From positions 1 through 64,000 of the forward strand of contig NZ_QQZY01000003.1 of NCBI RefSeq assembly GCF_003351045.1: DNA of 64,000 nt. Reading direction: 5' to 3'. How positions within the stretch are numbered: position 1 is the stretch's first letter; the number at the start of each line of letters is the position of its first letter. Below the pieces are notes generated by a model, which searched no databases, was not told where the DNA came from, and saw only the letters and a list, made by a program, of their open reading frames with translations. The translations under genes and the position numbers were made by a program. This document shows, in pieces, positions 32,550-40,531 of the stretch. This DNA is from Gaiella occulta. GTDB lineage: Bacteria > Actinomycetota > Thermoleophilia > Gaiellales > Gaiellaceae.

Positions 32550-33506
32550 TCAGCGCTGCCGCTCGGCCAGCGCGAGCTCGCGGCGCAGCTCGACGGGAAG
32601 CTTGAACGTGACGTCCTCCTCGACCATGCGGAACGGCTCGATGCGCTCGACGCCGCGCGCGCGGAACCAGTCGCACAGCCGCGCTACCAGCCGCTCCGGC
32701 GCCGACGCGCCGGACGAGATGCCGACGGTGCGCACGCCGTCGAGCCAGCGCTCGTCGATCTCGGTCTCGTCGTCGATGAGATGGCCGGCGACGCCGGCGG
32801 CACGGGCCACGTCCACGAGCCGGTTCGAGTTCGACGAGTTCTTCGAGCCGATCACGAGCAGCAGGTCGATCTCGGCGAGCATCTCCTTCACGGCCCACTG
32901 CCGGTTCGAGGTCGCGTAGCAGATGTCTTCCTTCCGCGGCGCGTAGATGCGGGGGAAGCGGCGGCGGAGGACGGCGATGATCTCCGCCGTCTCGTCGACC
33001 GAGAGCGTCGTCTGCGTGATGTACGCCACCCTGGCGTCCTCCGGCAGCTCGAGCGCCTCGGCCTCGGCGACGTCCTGCACGAGGACCGTCGCCGCGGGAG
33101 CCTCGCCCATCGTGCCGACGACCTCTTCGTGCCCGGCGTGGCCGATGAGGACGACCGTGTAGCCGGCGTCGGCGTACCGGCGCGCCTGCACGTGCACCTT
33201 CGTCACGAGCGGGCAGGTCGCGTCGATCACGTTGTGCGCGAGCGCGGCGGAGTTCGCGTGCACCGACGGCGCCACCCCGTGGGCCGAATAGACGACCGTC
33301 GCGCCCTCCGGCACCTCCGACTCCTCGTCGACGAAGACGGCGCCGCGCGCCTCGAGGTCGCGGACGACGTGGATGTTGTGCACGATCTGCTTGCGCACGT
33401 ACACGGGCGCGCCGTAGTGCTCGAGAGCCATCTCGACCGTCTCGACGGCGCGCTCGACGCCGGCGCAGTAGCCGCGCGGGGACGCGAGGAGGACGCGCTC
33501 GACCAT
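32550..33506 (-). CDS. ispH: 4-hydroxy-3-methylbut-2-enyl diphosphate reductase
   Basis: The last step of the MEP pathway, giving IPP and DMAPP. The three cysteines of the 4Fe-4S cluster are in RGYCAGVERAV, IDATCPLVTKVH and ICYATSNRQWA. The 318-aa length and the catalytic Glu in the VETVEMALE to TQTTLSVDE region are normal. A TAGCCT hexamer ends 6 nt before the ATG, and its TAG is also the stop codon of the upstream EamA gene. The gene converges with ileS. Confidence 0.97.
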   Translation of the reverse strand: MVERVLLASPRGYCAGVERAVETVEMALEHYGAPVYVRKQIVHNIHVVRDLEARGAVFVDEESEVPEGATVVYSAHGVAPSVHANSAALAHNVIDATCPLVTKVHVQARRYADAGYTVVLIGHAGHEEVVGTMGEAPAATVLVQDVAEAEALELPEDARVAYITQTTLSVDETAEIIAVLRRRFPRIYAPRKEDICYATSNRQWAVKEMLAEIDLLLVIGSKNSSNSNRLVDVARAAGVAGHLIDDETEIDERWLDGVRTVGISSGASAPERLVARLCDWFRARGVERIEPFRMVEEDVTFKLPVELRRELALAERQR

Positions 33507-33512
33507 GCCGAC

Positions 33513-33518
33513 AGGCTA
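33513..33518 (-). promoter_or_regulatory. -10 hexamer TAGCCT of ispH, containing the EamA stop codon
   Basis: It ends 6 nt before the ATG at 33506. The TAG at 33516-33518 is the stop of the upstream gene. Confidence 0.5.
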
Positions 33519-34463
33519 GCGGGAGGTCTCGGCGAGCAGGATCCCCACGAGCACGACGAGCCCGCCGACGATCTGCGCGGCAACGAGCGCCTCGCCGAGC
33601 CAGGACCACGCGACGACGGCCGCGGCGACCGGCTCGAACGTGGCGACGATCCCCACGGTCGTCGCCGGCAGGTGCCGCAGCGCGGCGATCGAGAGCACGA
33701 ACGGCGCGATCGTGCCGAGCACGATCGTCCAGGCGGCGAGCGCCCACACCGGGGCGGCGCCGATGCCGTGCGGAAGCACGGCCTCGACGGAGAGCGTGTC
33801 GAGCGGAAAGCTCCACCAGGGCATCACGAACGCCCACAGCAGCGAGGCGAAGCCGAGCCCGAGGCACACGACGGAGATCGGATCGCGGCGCACGACGAGG
33901 CGCTCGCCCATCAGGTAGTAGACCGCCAGCGCGATCGCCGCCAGCAGGCCGGCGCTGACGCCGAGTCCGTCGAGCGTGAGCCCGTGCCACACCTGCGCGA
34001 CGAGTGCGAGCCCGCCGATCACGAGGCCGAGCGCGGGCCAGACGCGGCGGCGCACCGGCTCGCGCCAGGCGAACCGCGCCCACAGCGCGATCAGCACCGG
34101 CGCCGTGAACTCGAACAGCAGCCCGATCCCGATCGGCAGGCGGTCGATGGCGACGAAGTAGAGCCACTGCACGAGCGCGAAGCCGACCGCGCCGTAGAAC
34201 GCGAGGCGCATGAGCTCGCGGCGTGTCCCGATGCGGAGCCGCCGCGGTGCGAGAACCGCCAGGCCGACGGCGAGGCCGACGAAGGCCCCCGTCGAGCGCA
34301 GCTCCGTCCAGCGCGGCGTCCCGATTCCGCTCGCGTTCAGCGCGAGCTTCGAGACGGCGCCGTTGACGGAGAACAGCGTCGCGGCGGCGAGCGTCATCGC
34401 GTAGCCGAGACGGGGGTGCCGCCTCGCCGCCAGGGCTCCGGGGGGGAGGGCGAGCTCGGTCAC
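33516..34463 (-). CDS. EamA/DMT-superfamily transporter, 315 aa
   Basis: Ten hydrophobic segments arranged as two five-helix EamA repeats, the first from about 20 and the second from about 165. The segment LLFEFTAPVLIALWARFAWREPV is the typical repeat boundary and recurs as VATFEPVAAAVVAWSWLGEALV. Such proteins export amino acids or other small metabolites (RhtA-like) in exchange for protons; the substrate is unknown. A TAGCCT hexamer 6 nt before the GTG makes it leaderless. It is divergent from lutA. Confidence 0.9.
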   Translation of the reverse strand: MTELALPPGALAARRHPRLGYAMTLAAATLFSVNGAVSKLALNASGIGTPRWTELRSTGAFVGLAVGLAVLAPRRLRIGTRRELMRLAFYGAVGFALVQWLYFVAIDRLPIGIGLLFEFTAPVLIALWARFAWREPVRRRVWPALGLVIGGLALVAQVWHGLTLDGLGVSAGLLAAIALAVYYLMGERLVVRRDPISVVCLGLGFASLLWAFVMPWWSFPLDTLSVEAVLPHGIGAAPVWALAAWTIVLGTIAPFVLSIAALRHLPATTVGIVATFEPVAAAVVAWSWLGEALVAAQIVGGLVVLVGILLAETSR

Positions 34464-34469
34464 CGTGCG

Positions 34470-34475
34470 AGGCTA
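34470..34475 (-). promoter_or_regulatory. -10 hexamer TAGCCT of the EamA gene
   Basis: It ends 6 nt before the GTG at 34463. Confidence 0.55.
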
Positions 34476-34501
34476 TCCCTTCCCTTCGTCGGCCCGCGCA
34501 G

Positions 34502-34507
34502 TAGGCT
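34502..34507 (+). promoter_or_regulatory. -10 hexamer TAGGCT of the lutABC unit
   Basis: It ends 8 nt before the ATG at 34516. No separate regulator gene or operator was found next to the operon. Confidence 0.5.
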
Positions 34508-34515
34508 GATCATCG

Positions 34516-35220
34516 ATGATCGATCGTGTCGCCCTGTTCGTGACCTGCCTCGCCGACACGTTGTTCCCGAACGTGGGGAAGGCGACCGTGACCGTGCTCG
34601 AGCGGCTCGGCATCGAGGTCGTGTTCCCCGCGGAGCAGACGTGCTGCGGGCAGATGCACTTCAACTCGGGCTACCCGGAGCACGCGCGCGCGCTCGCGCG
34701 GCGGTTCGTCGAGATCTTCGCGCCCTTCGACGCCGTCGTGACGCCCTCGGGGTCGTGCGCCGCGCTCGTGCGCCGCCACTACGCGGAGCTGCTCGAGGGG
34801 GACGACCGCGGCGTGCCGGCGCGCACCTGGGAGCTGTCGCAGCTCCTCACGGGAGCGCTCGGGATCGTGGACGTCGGCTCGCGCTTCCGCGGCACGGTCA
34901 CCTATCACCCGACCTGCCACTCGCTGCGGCTGCTCGAGGTCGGGGAGACGCCACTGCGCCTGCTGCGGGCGGTGCCGGGGCTCGAGCTGGTCGAGCTGCC
35001 CGACGCGGAGGTGTGCTGCGGCTTCGGCGGCACCTTCGCCGTCAAGAACGCCGGCGTGTCGGCGGCGATGCTGGAGGAGAAGCTCGGGAACGTCCTGGCG
35101 AGCGGAGCCGACGCGGTCTGCGCGTGCGACAGCTCGTGCCTGATGCACATCGGCGGCGGCCTGCACCGCCGTGGCGCCGCCGTGCGGCCGCTGCACCTGG
35201 CGGAGATCCTCGCGTCGTGA
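34516..35220 (+). CDS. lutA: L-lactate utilization protein LutA (Fe-S oxidoreductase subunit)
   Basis: Part of the LutABC complex that oxidises L-lactate to pyruvate. The 234-aa protein has the two CCG-domain cysteine sets: EQTCCGQMHFNSGY with PSGSCAA, and TYHPTCHS with EVCCGFGGTF and CDSSCLMH. These bind a non-cubane-type 4Fe-4S cluster as in heterodisulfide reductase subunit B. The stop overlaps the lutB start as GTGA, so the subunits are co-translated. Confidence 0.94.
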   Translation: MIDRVALFVTCLADTLFPNVGKATVTVLERLGIEVVFPAEQTCCGQMHFNSGYPEHARALARRFVEIFAPFDAVVTPSGSCAALVRRHYAELLEGDDRGVPARTWELSQLLTGALGIVDVGSRFRGTVTYHPTCHSLRLLEVGETPLRLLRAVPGLELVELPDAEVCCGFGGTFAVKNAGVSAAMLEEKLGNVLASGADAVCACDSSCLMHIGGGLHRRGAAVRPLHLAEILAS

Positions 35221-36638
35221 CCGGCGGCGCGCGCCACGCGCGGGCGGAGCCGTTCCCGCGGGCGGCCTCGGCGGCGCTTGCGAACGTGCAGCTGCGCCGC
35301 AACGTGCGCGCCGCGACCGCGTCGATCCGCGTCAAGCGCGCGGCGGTGGTCGCGGAGCTGCCCGACTGGGAGGAGCTGCGCGCGGCCGGCGCCGCGATCA
35401 AGGACGACGCGCTGGCACGCCTGGACGAGCTGCTGCTCGAGCTCGAGGGATCGGTGCGGCGCGCGGGGGGCGTGGTGCACTGGGCGCGTGACGCGGCCGA
35501 GGCGAACGGGATCGTGACGGCCCTCGTCCTCGCCGAGGGCGCGCGCGAGGTCGTGAAGGTGAAGTCGCTGACGACGGACGAGATCCGCCTCAACGACGCG
35601 CTCGAGGCCGCGGGCGTGCGTCCGATCGAGACCGATTTCGCGGAGCTGATCGTCCAGCTCGCCGGCGAGCGCCCCTCGCACCTGCTCGTGCCGGCGATCC
35701 ACAAGAACCGCCGCGAGATCCGCGATCTCTTCCGCGAGCGGCTCGGCTTGCCTGCGCTCTCCGACGACCCGGCGGAGCTCGCGGAGGCGGCGCGCCTGCA
35801 CCTGCGCGAGGCCTTCCTGCGCTCCCGCGTCGCGATCTCGGGCGCGAACTTCGCGTGCGCCGACACCGGCACCGTGTGCGTGGTCGAATCGGAGGGCAAC
35901 GGCCGCATGTGCACGACGCTGCCCGAGGTGCTGATCACGGTGATGGGGATCGAGAAGACGATCCCCCGCTTCCGCGACCTCGAGGTGTTCCTCCAGCTCC
36001 TGCCGCGCTCCTCGACCGGAGAGCGCATGAACCCCTACACGTCGCTGTGGAGCGGCGTGCGCGACGGTGACGGCCCGCGCGCGTTCCACCTCGTGCTGCT
36101 CGATGCCGGCCGCACGCGCGCGCTCGCCGACCCGGCCGGCAGGCCGGCGCTGCGCTGTATCCGCTGCTCGGCCTGCGTCAACGTGTGTCCCGTGTACCGC
36201 CAGACGGGCGGCCATGCCTACCATTCGCCGTACGCCGGCCCGATCGGCGCCATCCTCGCGCCGCAGCTCGACGGTGAGAGCGAGGCGGCGGGCTCGCTCC
36301 CGTTCGCGTCGTCGCTGTGCGGAGCGTGCTACGACGTCTGCCCGGTGAAGATCGACATCCCCTCGATCCTCGTGCACGAGCGCGCGCGCGTCGTCGCCCG
36401 CGGGCGGGCCGGCCTCGAAGGCCTGTCGATGCGGCGGCTGGGCCGGATCTTCGCGTCGCGCGCGTCGTACGAGCGCGCCCAGCGGCTCGCGCGCACGCTC
36501 CAGCGCCCGGTCGCGCGCGGCGGCTGGATCGGCCGCTTCCCGCCCGGCCCTCTTGCCGCCTGGGGGCGCGCGCGCGACCTGCCGTCCGTGCCCGCCCAGA
36601 CCTTCCGCGAGTGGTGGGAGTCCCGTGCCCGGTCGTGA
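35217..36638 (+). CDS. lutB: L-lactate utilization protein LutB (iron-sulfur subunit)
   Basis: The 473-aa product has an N-terminal LUD domain (about 60-290, with EANGIVTALVLAEGA and GANFACADTGTVC) and two 4Fe-4S motifs near 305-365, CIRCSACVNVCPVYRQ and CGACYDVCPVKIDI. These relay electrons from lactate oxidation. The GTG at 35217 lies in the lutA stop. The C-terminal segment ends near a TFREWWESR box usual in LutB. lutC starts 14 bp before the lutB stop. Confidence 0.94.
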   Translation: MTGGARHARAEPFPRAASAALANVQLRRNVRAATASIRVKRAAVVAELPDWEELRAAGAAIKDDALARLDELLLELEGSVRRAGGVVHWARDAAEANGIVTALVLAEGAREVVKVKSLTTDEIRLNDALEAAGVRPIETDFAELIVQLAGERPSHLLVPAIHKNRREIRDLFRERLGLPALSDDPAELAEAARLHLREAFLRSRVAISGANFACADTGTVCVVESEGNGRMCTTLPEVLITVMGIEKTIPRFRDLEVFLQLLPRSSTGERMNPYTSLWSGVRDGDGPRAFHLVLLDAGRTRALADPAGRPALRCIRCSACVNVCPVYRQTGGHAYHSPYAGPIGAILAPQLDGESEAAGSLPFASSLCGACYDVCPVKIDIPSILVHERARVVARGRAGLEGLSMRRLGRIFASRASYERAQRLARTLQRPVARGGWIGRFPPGPLAAWGRARDLPSVPAQTFREWWESRARS

Positions 36639-37290
36639 GACGGTGCTCGCGCGTGTGCGCGCGGCCCTCGCGGACGCACCGGGGCTCGTCTCCGTGCCGC
36701 GCGGCTACCGCTCGCGCGGCGAGGCGGGCGAGGCGGAGGTCGAGTCGCGCTTCGTCGCGTGCCTGCGCGGCTACGGGGCAACGGTCGTCGTCAGCGACGA
36801 CCCGGCGCGCGGGGCGGGCGAGGCTCTTCGCGCGCAGGGTGCGGCGCGCGTCGTCGTGGCCTCCGACCTGCCGTCCGCGCTTCGGCCCTCGGATGTCGAG
36901 CTGGTCGAGGACGACGGCCTCGGCGCCGCCGAGCTCGACGTGCTCGACGGGGCGCTGACGACGTGCGCGGCCGCCTGTGCGGACACCGGCACGATCGCGC
37001 TCGACGGCGGCCCGGGGCAGGGGCGGCGCGCCATCACCCTCGTTCCCGACCTCCACGTGTGCATCGTGCGGGCCGAGCAGATCGTCGAGACCGTGCCGGA
37101 GCTCGTCGCGCGCCTCGAGCCGGGCGCGCGTGAGGGCCGGCCGATCGTGCTCGTCTCCGGGCCGTCCGCGACGTCCGACATCGGGCTCGAGCGGGTCGAG
37201 GGCGTGCACGGCCCGCGCCGGCTCGTCGTGGTCGTCGCGACCCGAGCCGCCCCTACACTGTCACGAACGGGACGTGGCGCAGCCTGGTAG
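36625..37290 (+). CDS. lutC: L-lactate utilization protein LutC (LUD domain), 221 aa
   Basis: The third LutABC component, a single LUD domain: an ETVLARVRAALADAPG start, TGTIALDGG in the middle, and the conserved SGPSATSDIGLERVEGVHGPR end. The start GTG lies inside lutB. After the conserved GPRRLVVVVAT the frame has no stop until 37290, which is 23 bp into the tRNA-Pro gene. The last dozen residues are therefore translated from tRNA promoter and tRNA sequence and are probably not functional. Confidence 0.92.
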   Translation: MPGRETVLARVRAALADAPGLVSVPRGYRSRGEAGEAEVESRFVACLRGYGATVVVSDDPARGAGEALRAQGAARVVVASDLPSALRPSDVELVEDDGLGAAELDVLDGALTTCAAACADTGTIALDGGPGQGRRAITLVPDLHVCIVRAEQIVETVPELVARLEPGAREGRPIVLVSGPSATSDIGLERVEGVHGPRRLVVVVATRAAPTLSRTGRGAAW

Positions 37291-37341
37291 CGCGCTCGCT
37301 TTGGGGGCGAGAGGCCGCGAGTTCGAATCTCGCCGTCCCGA
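37268..37341 (+). tRNA. tRNA-Pro(TGG)
   Basis: The 74-nt cloverleaf has acceptor CGGGACG/CGTCCCG, a D-arm with GGTAGCGC, anticodon stem CTCGC/GCGAG around TTTGGGG (anticodon TGG) and T-loop TTCGAAT. CCA is not encoded. The 5' 23 nt overlap the lutC end. Confidence 0.95.
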
Positions 37342-37387
37342 TCCGTTGCAGGAGGCCGTCCTCGGCGTCAGGCCGCTGACTCGTCCC

Positions 37388-38347
37388 TCAGCGGCGGTGG
37401 ACGTCGGTGCTGAGGTAGCGGAGACCGGAGTCGCAGATGACCGTGACCACCGTGGCATCCGGCCCCAGGCGCTCGGCGACACGGAGAGCTGCGACGACGT
37501 TGGCGCCCGAGGACGTGCCCGCGAAGACGCCCTCGTCGGCGGCGAGCCGGCGAGCCATCGCGACGGCCTCCTCCGTCGCAACCTGTTCGATGGCGCTGAC
37601 CTCGTCGGGGTGCCACGGCGGTGGGATGAAGCCGATCCCGATCCCCTCGATCCGGTGCGCCCCGGTGGGCCCTCCCGACAGGACGGCGGACTCCGCGGGC
37701 TCGACGGCCACGACGTGCAGCGCCGGTGCGTGGCGGCGCAGACCGCGGGCGGCGCCATGGATCGAGTGGGCCGTGCCGACCGCGTGGACGAATGCGTCGA
37801 CGGCACCGCCGGACTGCTCCCAGATCTCGTCGCCCAGTGGCAGGTAGCCGCTTACGGCGTCGTGGTTCTGCAGCTGGTCGTACCACTAGTGGCCCGGCTC
37901 CGCGCTGATCTCGCCGGCGCGCGCGATCATCGCCTTGATCAGCGTCTCCGTGATCCTGCCCTGGTCGCTCGGTACGTCCTCGACGATCGCGCCGAATGCC
38001 TCCATCGTGTGGCGCTTCTCGTCGCTGAACGCGTCGGAGAACACGATGCGCAGCCGGTAGCCCTTCGCCGCGCAGACGAACGCGAGCGAGATCCCCGTCG
38101 TGCCGGCCGTGTACTCGACCACGGTTCCGCCGGGCCGCAGGTCGCCACGCGCCTCGGCTCCCGCGATCGCGGCGACGGCCATGCGGTCCTTCAGGCTGCC
38201 GGTCGGGTTCGCCCACTCGAGCTTGGCCAGTACCCGTGCCGACCCGGCCGGCACGACCTTCCGGAGCTCGACGAGCGGCGTTCCACCCACGCCCGCGAGC
38301 ACCCCCGCCGCAGTCGCGCTGTCAGTCGGCTCCGTGCCTCCTCTCAT
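37388..38347 (-). pseudogene. cysteine synthase family (CysK/CBS-like) gene with an in-frame amber codon
   Basis: A PLP fold-II enzyme. The PLP lysine is in NPTGSLKDRMAV, the phosphate loop is GTAHSIHGAAR, and the C-terminal GTSSGANVVAALRVAE serine is present. The frame from ATG 38347 (behind GGGAGGAAGG) to 37388 is intact except for TAG at 37886-37888 (codon 154). The context is EISAEPGH-TAG-WYDQLQNHD, where relatives read through with an aromatic or polar residue before WxDQ. One base change from TAC or CAG would explain it. A truncated 153-aa protein would lack half the active site. A sequencing error cannot be excluded. Confidence 0.75.
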
Positions 38348-38464
38348 GCTGCGCCTTCCTCCCATCTCGTGCGATATGCCACCCTCCCATACCGCGGGCG
38401 GCATGGCCACCGCCGCAAGCCCGCGGACGATGTCGCTGGGCGGACAGGAGAGAGGAGCCGCGAA

Positions 38465-38536
<72 letters not shown>

Positions 38537-38550
38537 CTCGCGCCGAAGCG

Positions 38551-38556
38551 TAGCGT
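38551..38556 (+). promoter_or_regulatory. -10 hexamer TAGCGT of the ctaG-type gene
   Basis: It ends 7 nt before the GTG at 38564. Confidence 0.5.
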
Positions 38557-38563
38557 TGCGGGC

Positions 38564-39328
38564 GTGAGCCCATCCGACTGGTCGTGGAGCCCGGAGGCGG
38601 TCGCCGGTCTCGTGGTCGCCGGCGCGTATGCCGCGACACGGCGGCGGTTCCCGGCTCCGGCCTGGCGCCGTGCCTGCTTCCTCGCCGGCTGCGTGCTGCT
38701 CGTGCTCGCGTGGGCGTCGCCGCTCGACACGCTCGCGCGCCACTACCTGCTCCTCGCCCACCTGGGCCAGAACGTCGTGCTCGCCGAGTGGGCGCCGCTC
38801 TTGCTCGTGCTCGGGCTCTCACCCGCGCTCGCGGCCGCCGTCGCCCGGCCGCGCACCATGCGCGTCCTCGTGCACCCGTTCGCCGCGCTTCCGCTTTGGC
38901 TCGGCAACTACGCGCTCTGGCACGTTCCCGCGCTCTACGACGAGGCTCTGCGCCGCCCGCACTCGCTGCTGCTGCTCGAGCACCTGCTCTACCTGCTCAC
39001 CGGGCTCCTCCTGTGGTGGCCCGTCTGGCAGGACGCGCCGCGCCGGATCTCGAGCCAGGGGCGCGCCGGCTACGTGTTCGCCGGGTTCGTGCTGTCGGCG
39101 CCGCTCGGCCTCGTGCTCGCGCTCGTGCCGAGCCCGATCTACGACTTCTACGCCGCTGCCCCGGAGCGGCTGTGGGGACTGACGCGCATTGCCGACCAGC
39201 AGTTCGGCGGTATCGTCATGGCATCCGAGCAGTCGATCGTCTTCTTCGCCGTCTTCGCGTACTGGCTCGTGCGCTTCCTCGCCGAGGAGGACAGGCTCGA
39301 CTACGTCGACGCGGTGAGTGGCCGTTGA
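38564..39328 (+). CDS. cytochrome c oxidase assembly factor, CtaG (caa3) type, 254 aa
   Basis: A membrane protein with seven hydrophobic segments and conserved histidines at their ends (HYLLLAHLGQN, LWHVPALYD, LLEHLLYLL). This is the pattern of the caa3_CtaG family needed for CuA/CuB-site assembly of terminal oxidases in Bacillus and actinobacteria. The DQQFGGIVMASEQSIVF segment is also characteristic. No oxidase genes are nearby. The GTG at 38564 gives a short outer N-terminus. An AI-2E-type transporter gene follows downstream with a separate promoter. Confidence 0.9.
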   Translation: MSPSDWSWSPEAVAGLVVAGAYAATRRRFPAPAWRRACFLAGCVLLVLAWASPLDTLARHYLLLAHLGQNVVLAEWAPLLLVLGLSPALAAAVARPRTMRVLVHPFAALPLWLGNYALWHVPALYDEALRRPHSLLLLEHLLYLLTGLLLWWPVWQDAPRRISSQGRAGYVFAGFVLSAPLGLVLALVPSPIYDFYAAAPERLWGLTRIADQQFGGIVMASEQSIVFFAVFAYWLVRFLAEEDRLDYVDAVSGR

Positions 39329-39436
39329 CCCGGTGGGCTCACGATTGCTGCGCCGCGCCGCCGTCCTCCTCGCGACCGGGCTCGCCGCCCGCCGCCGCAC
39401 GCCGGCGCGCCGACCGGGGACGTCCAGCGCCACCCG

Positions 39437-39442
39437 TATGCT
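39437..39442 (+). promoter_or_regulatory. -10 hexamer TATGCT of the AI-2E transporter gene
   Basis: It ends 7 nt before the ATG at 39450. This supports that start rather than the 44-codon longer reading. Confidence 0.55.
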
Positions 39443-39449
39443 CGGCCGC

Positions 39450-40529
39450 ATGAGCGAAGAGCGCCTCGTTCGCCTGCGGCCGCGCGCCGTCCTCGTCGTC
39501 CTCGGGGTGATCCTCGCGTCGGCGGTGGCGCTCGAGGTGCTGTGGGTGACCCGGTCGGTGCTGATATGGGTGCTGATCGCCGTCTTCCTCGCGATGGCGC
39601 TGAATCCCGCCGTCGACTGGCTCGCCGACCGCGGTGTGCGGCGAGGCGTCGCCGTGGGGATCGTGTTCGTCGGCACGATCCTCGCGATCGCGGGCATCGC
39701 GGCCACCTTCGTGCCGACGCTCGTGCGCGAGGTCAACGACCTCGTGAACGCGGTCCCGGGCTACCTCGACGACCTCACCAGGGGCCGTGGCAAGCTCGGC
39801 TTCCTCGAGCGCGACTACCAGATCGTCGAGAAGGTGCGGGCCGCGATCGAGAAGAGCGGCGCCGGCGGCGTGCTCGGCCTCTCCACCACCGCGCTGACGG
39901 TGACGAAGAGCGTCGTCAACGCGGTCGTCGCCGTCGTCACCATCGCCTTCCTCACGCTGTTCATGCTGCTCGAGGGACCGGCCTGGGTGGAGCGCTGCTA
40001 CGGGCTGCTGCCCGAGCCGTCGCAGCCGCGCTGGCGCAAGGTGGGCCGCGACATCTACCGCACGGTCGGCGGCTACGTGACCGGCAACCTCACCATCAGC
40101 CTGATCGCGGGCACCGTCTCGACGGTCGTGCTGCTCGTCCTCGGCGTGCCGTACGCGGTCGCGCTCGGGCTCGTCGTCGCCCTGCTCGACCTGATACCGC
40201 TCGCCGGCGCGACGATCGCCGCGGTGCTCGTCACCACCGTCGGCTTCCTCAACTCGACGACGGCCGGCTTCGTGCTGATCGTGTTCTTCGTCGTCTACCA
40301 GCAGCTCGAGAACCACGTGCTGCAGCCCCTCGTATACGGGCGCACGGTGCAGCTGTCGCCGCTGGTCGTGCTGGTGGCGGTGCTGATGGGAGCCGAGCTG
40401 GCGGGCGTGATCGGGGCGCTCGGGGCGATCCCGATCGCCGGAGCGATCCAGGTGCTCGTGCTGGACTGGCTGGAGGAACGCCGACGCCGGATCGCCGGCC
40501 CGCCGCCGGGCGTCGAGCTTCCCTCGTAG
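39450..40529 (+). CDS. AI-2E family transporter (TqsA/PerM-like), 359 aa
   Basis: Eight membrane segments with the family layout: paired N-terminal helices ending AMALNPAVDWLADRGVRRG, a soluble stretch (about 90-180), then GGYVTGNLTISLIAGTV and the conserved LDLIPLAGATIAAV. NHVLQPLVYGRTVQLSPL follows near the C-terminus. Relatives export autoinducer-2, act as Na+/H+ antiporters, or have unknown substrates, so the exact role is open. An MFS gene follows after 2 bp, probably in the same transcript. Confidence 0.9.
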   Translation: MSEERLVRLRPRAVLVVLGVILASAVALEVLWVTRSVLIWVLIAVFLAMALNPAVDWLADRGVRRGVAVGIVFVGTILAIAGIAATFVPTLVREVNDLVNAVPGYLDDLTRGRGKLGFLERDYQIVEKVRAAIEKSGAGGVLGLSTTALTVTKSVVNAVVAVVTIAFLTLFMLLEGPAWVERCYGLLPEPSQPRWRKVGRDIYRTVGGYVTGNLTISLIAGTVSTVVLLVLGVPYAVALGLVVALLDLIPLAGATIAAVLVTTVGFLNSTTAGFVLIVFFVVYQQLENHVLQPLVYGRTVQLSPLVVLVAVLMGAELAGVIGALGAIPIAGAIQVLVLDWLEERRRRIAGPPPGVELPS

Positions 40530-40531
40530 GC

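Noticed and set aside
37886-37888. TAG in the cysteine-synthase-type gene as a recoded amino acid
   Set aside because: The position is not catalytic and TAG is not a selenocysteine codon; a mutation or error is simpler.
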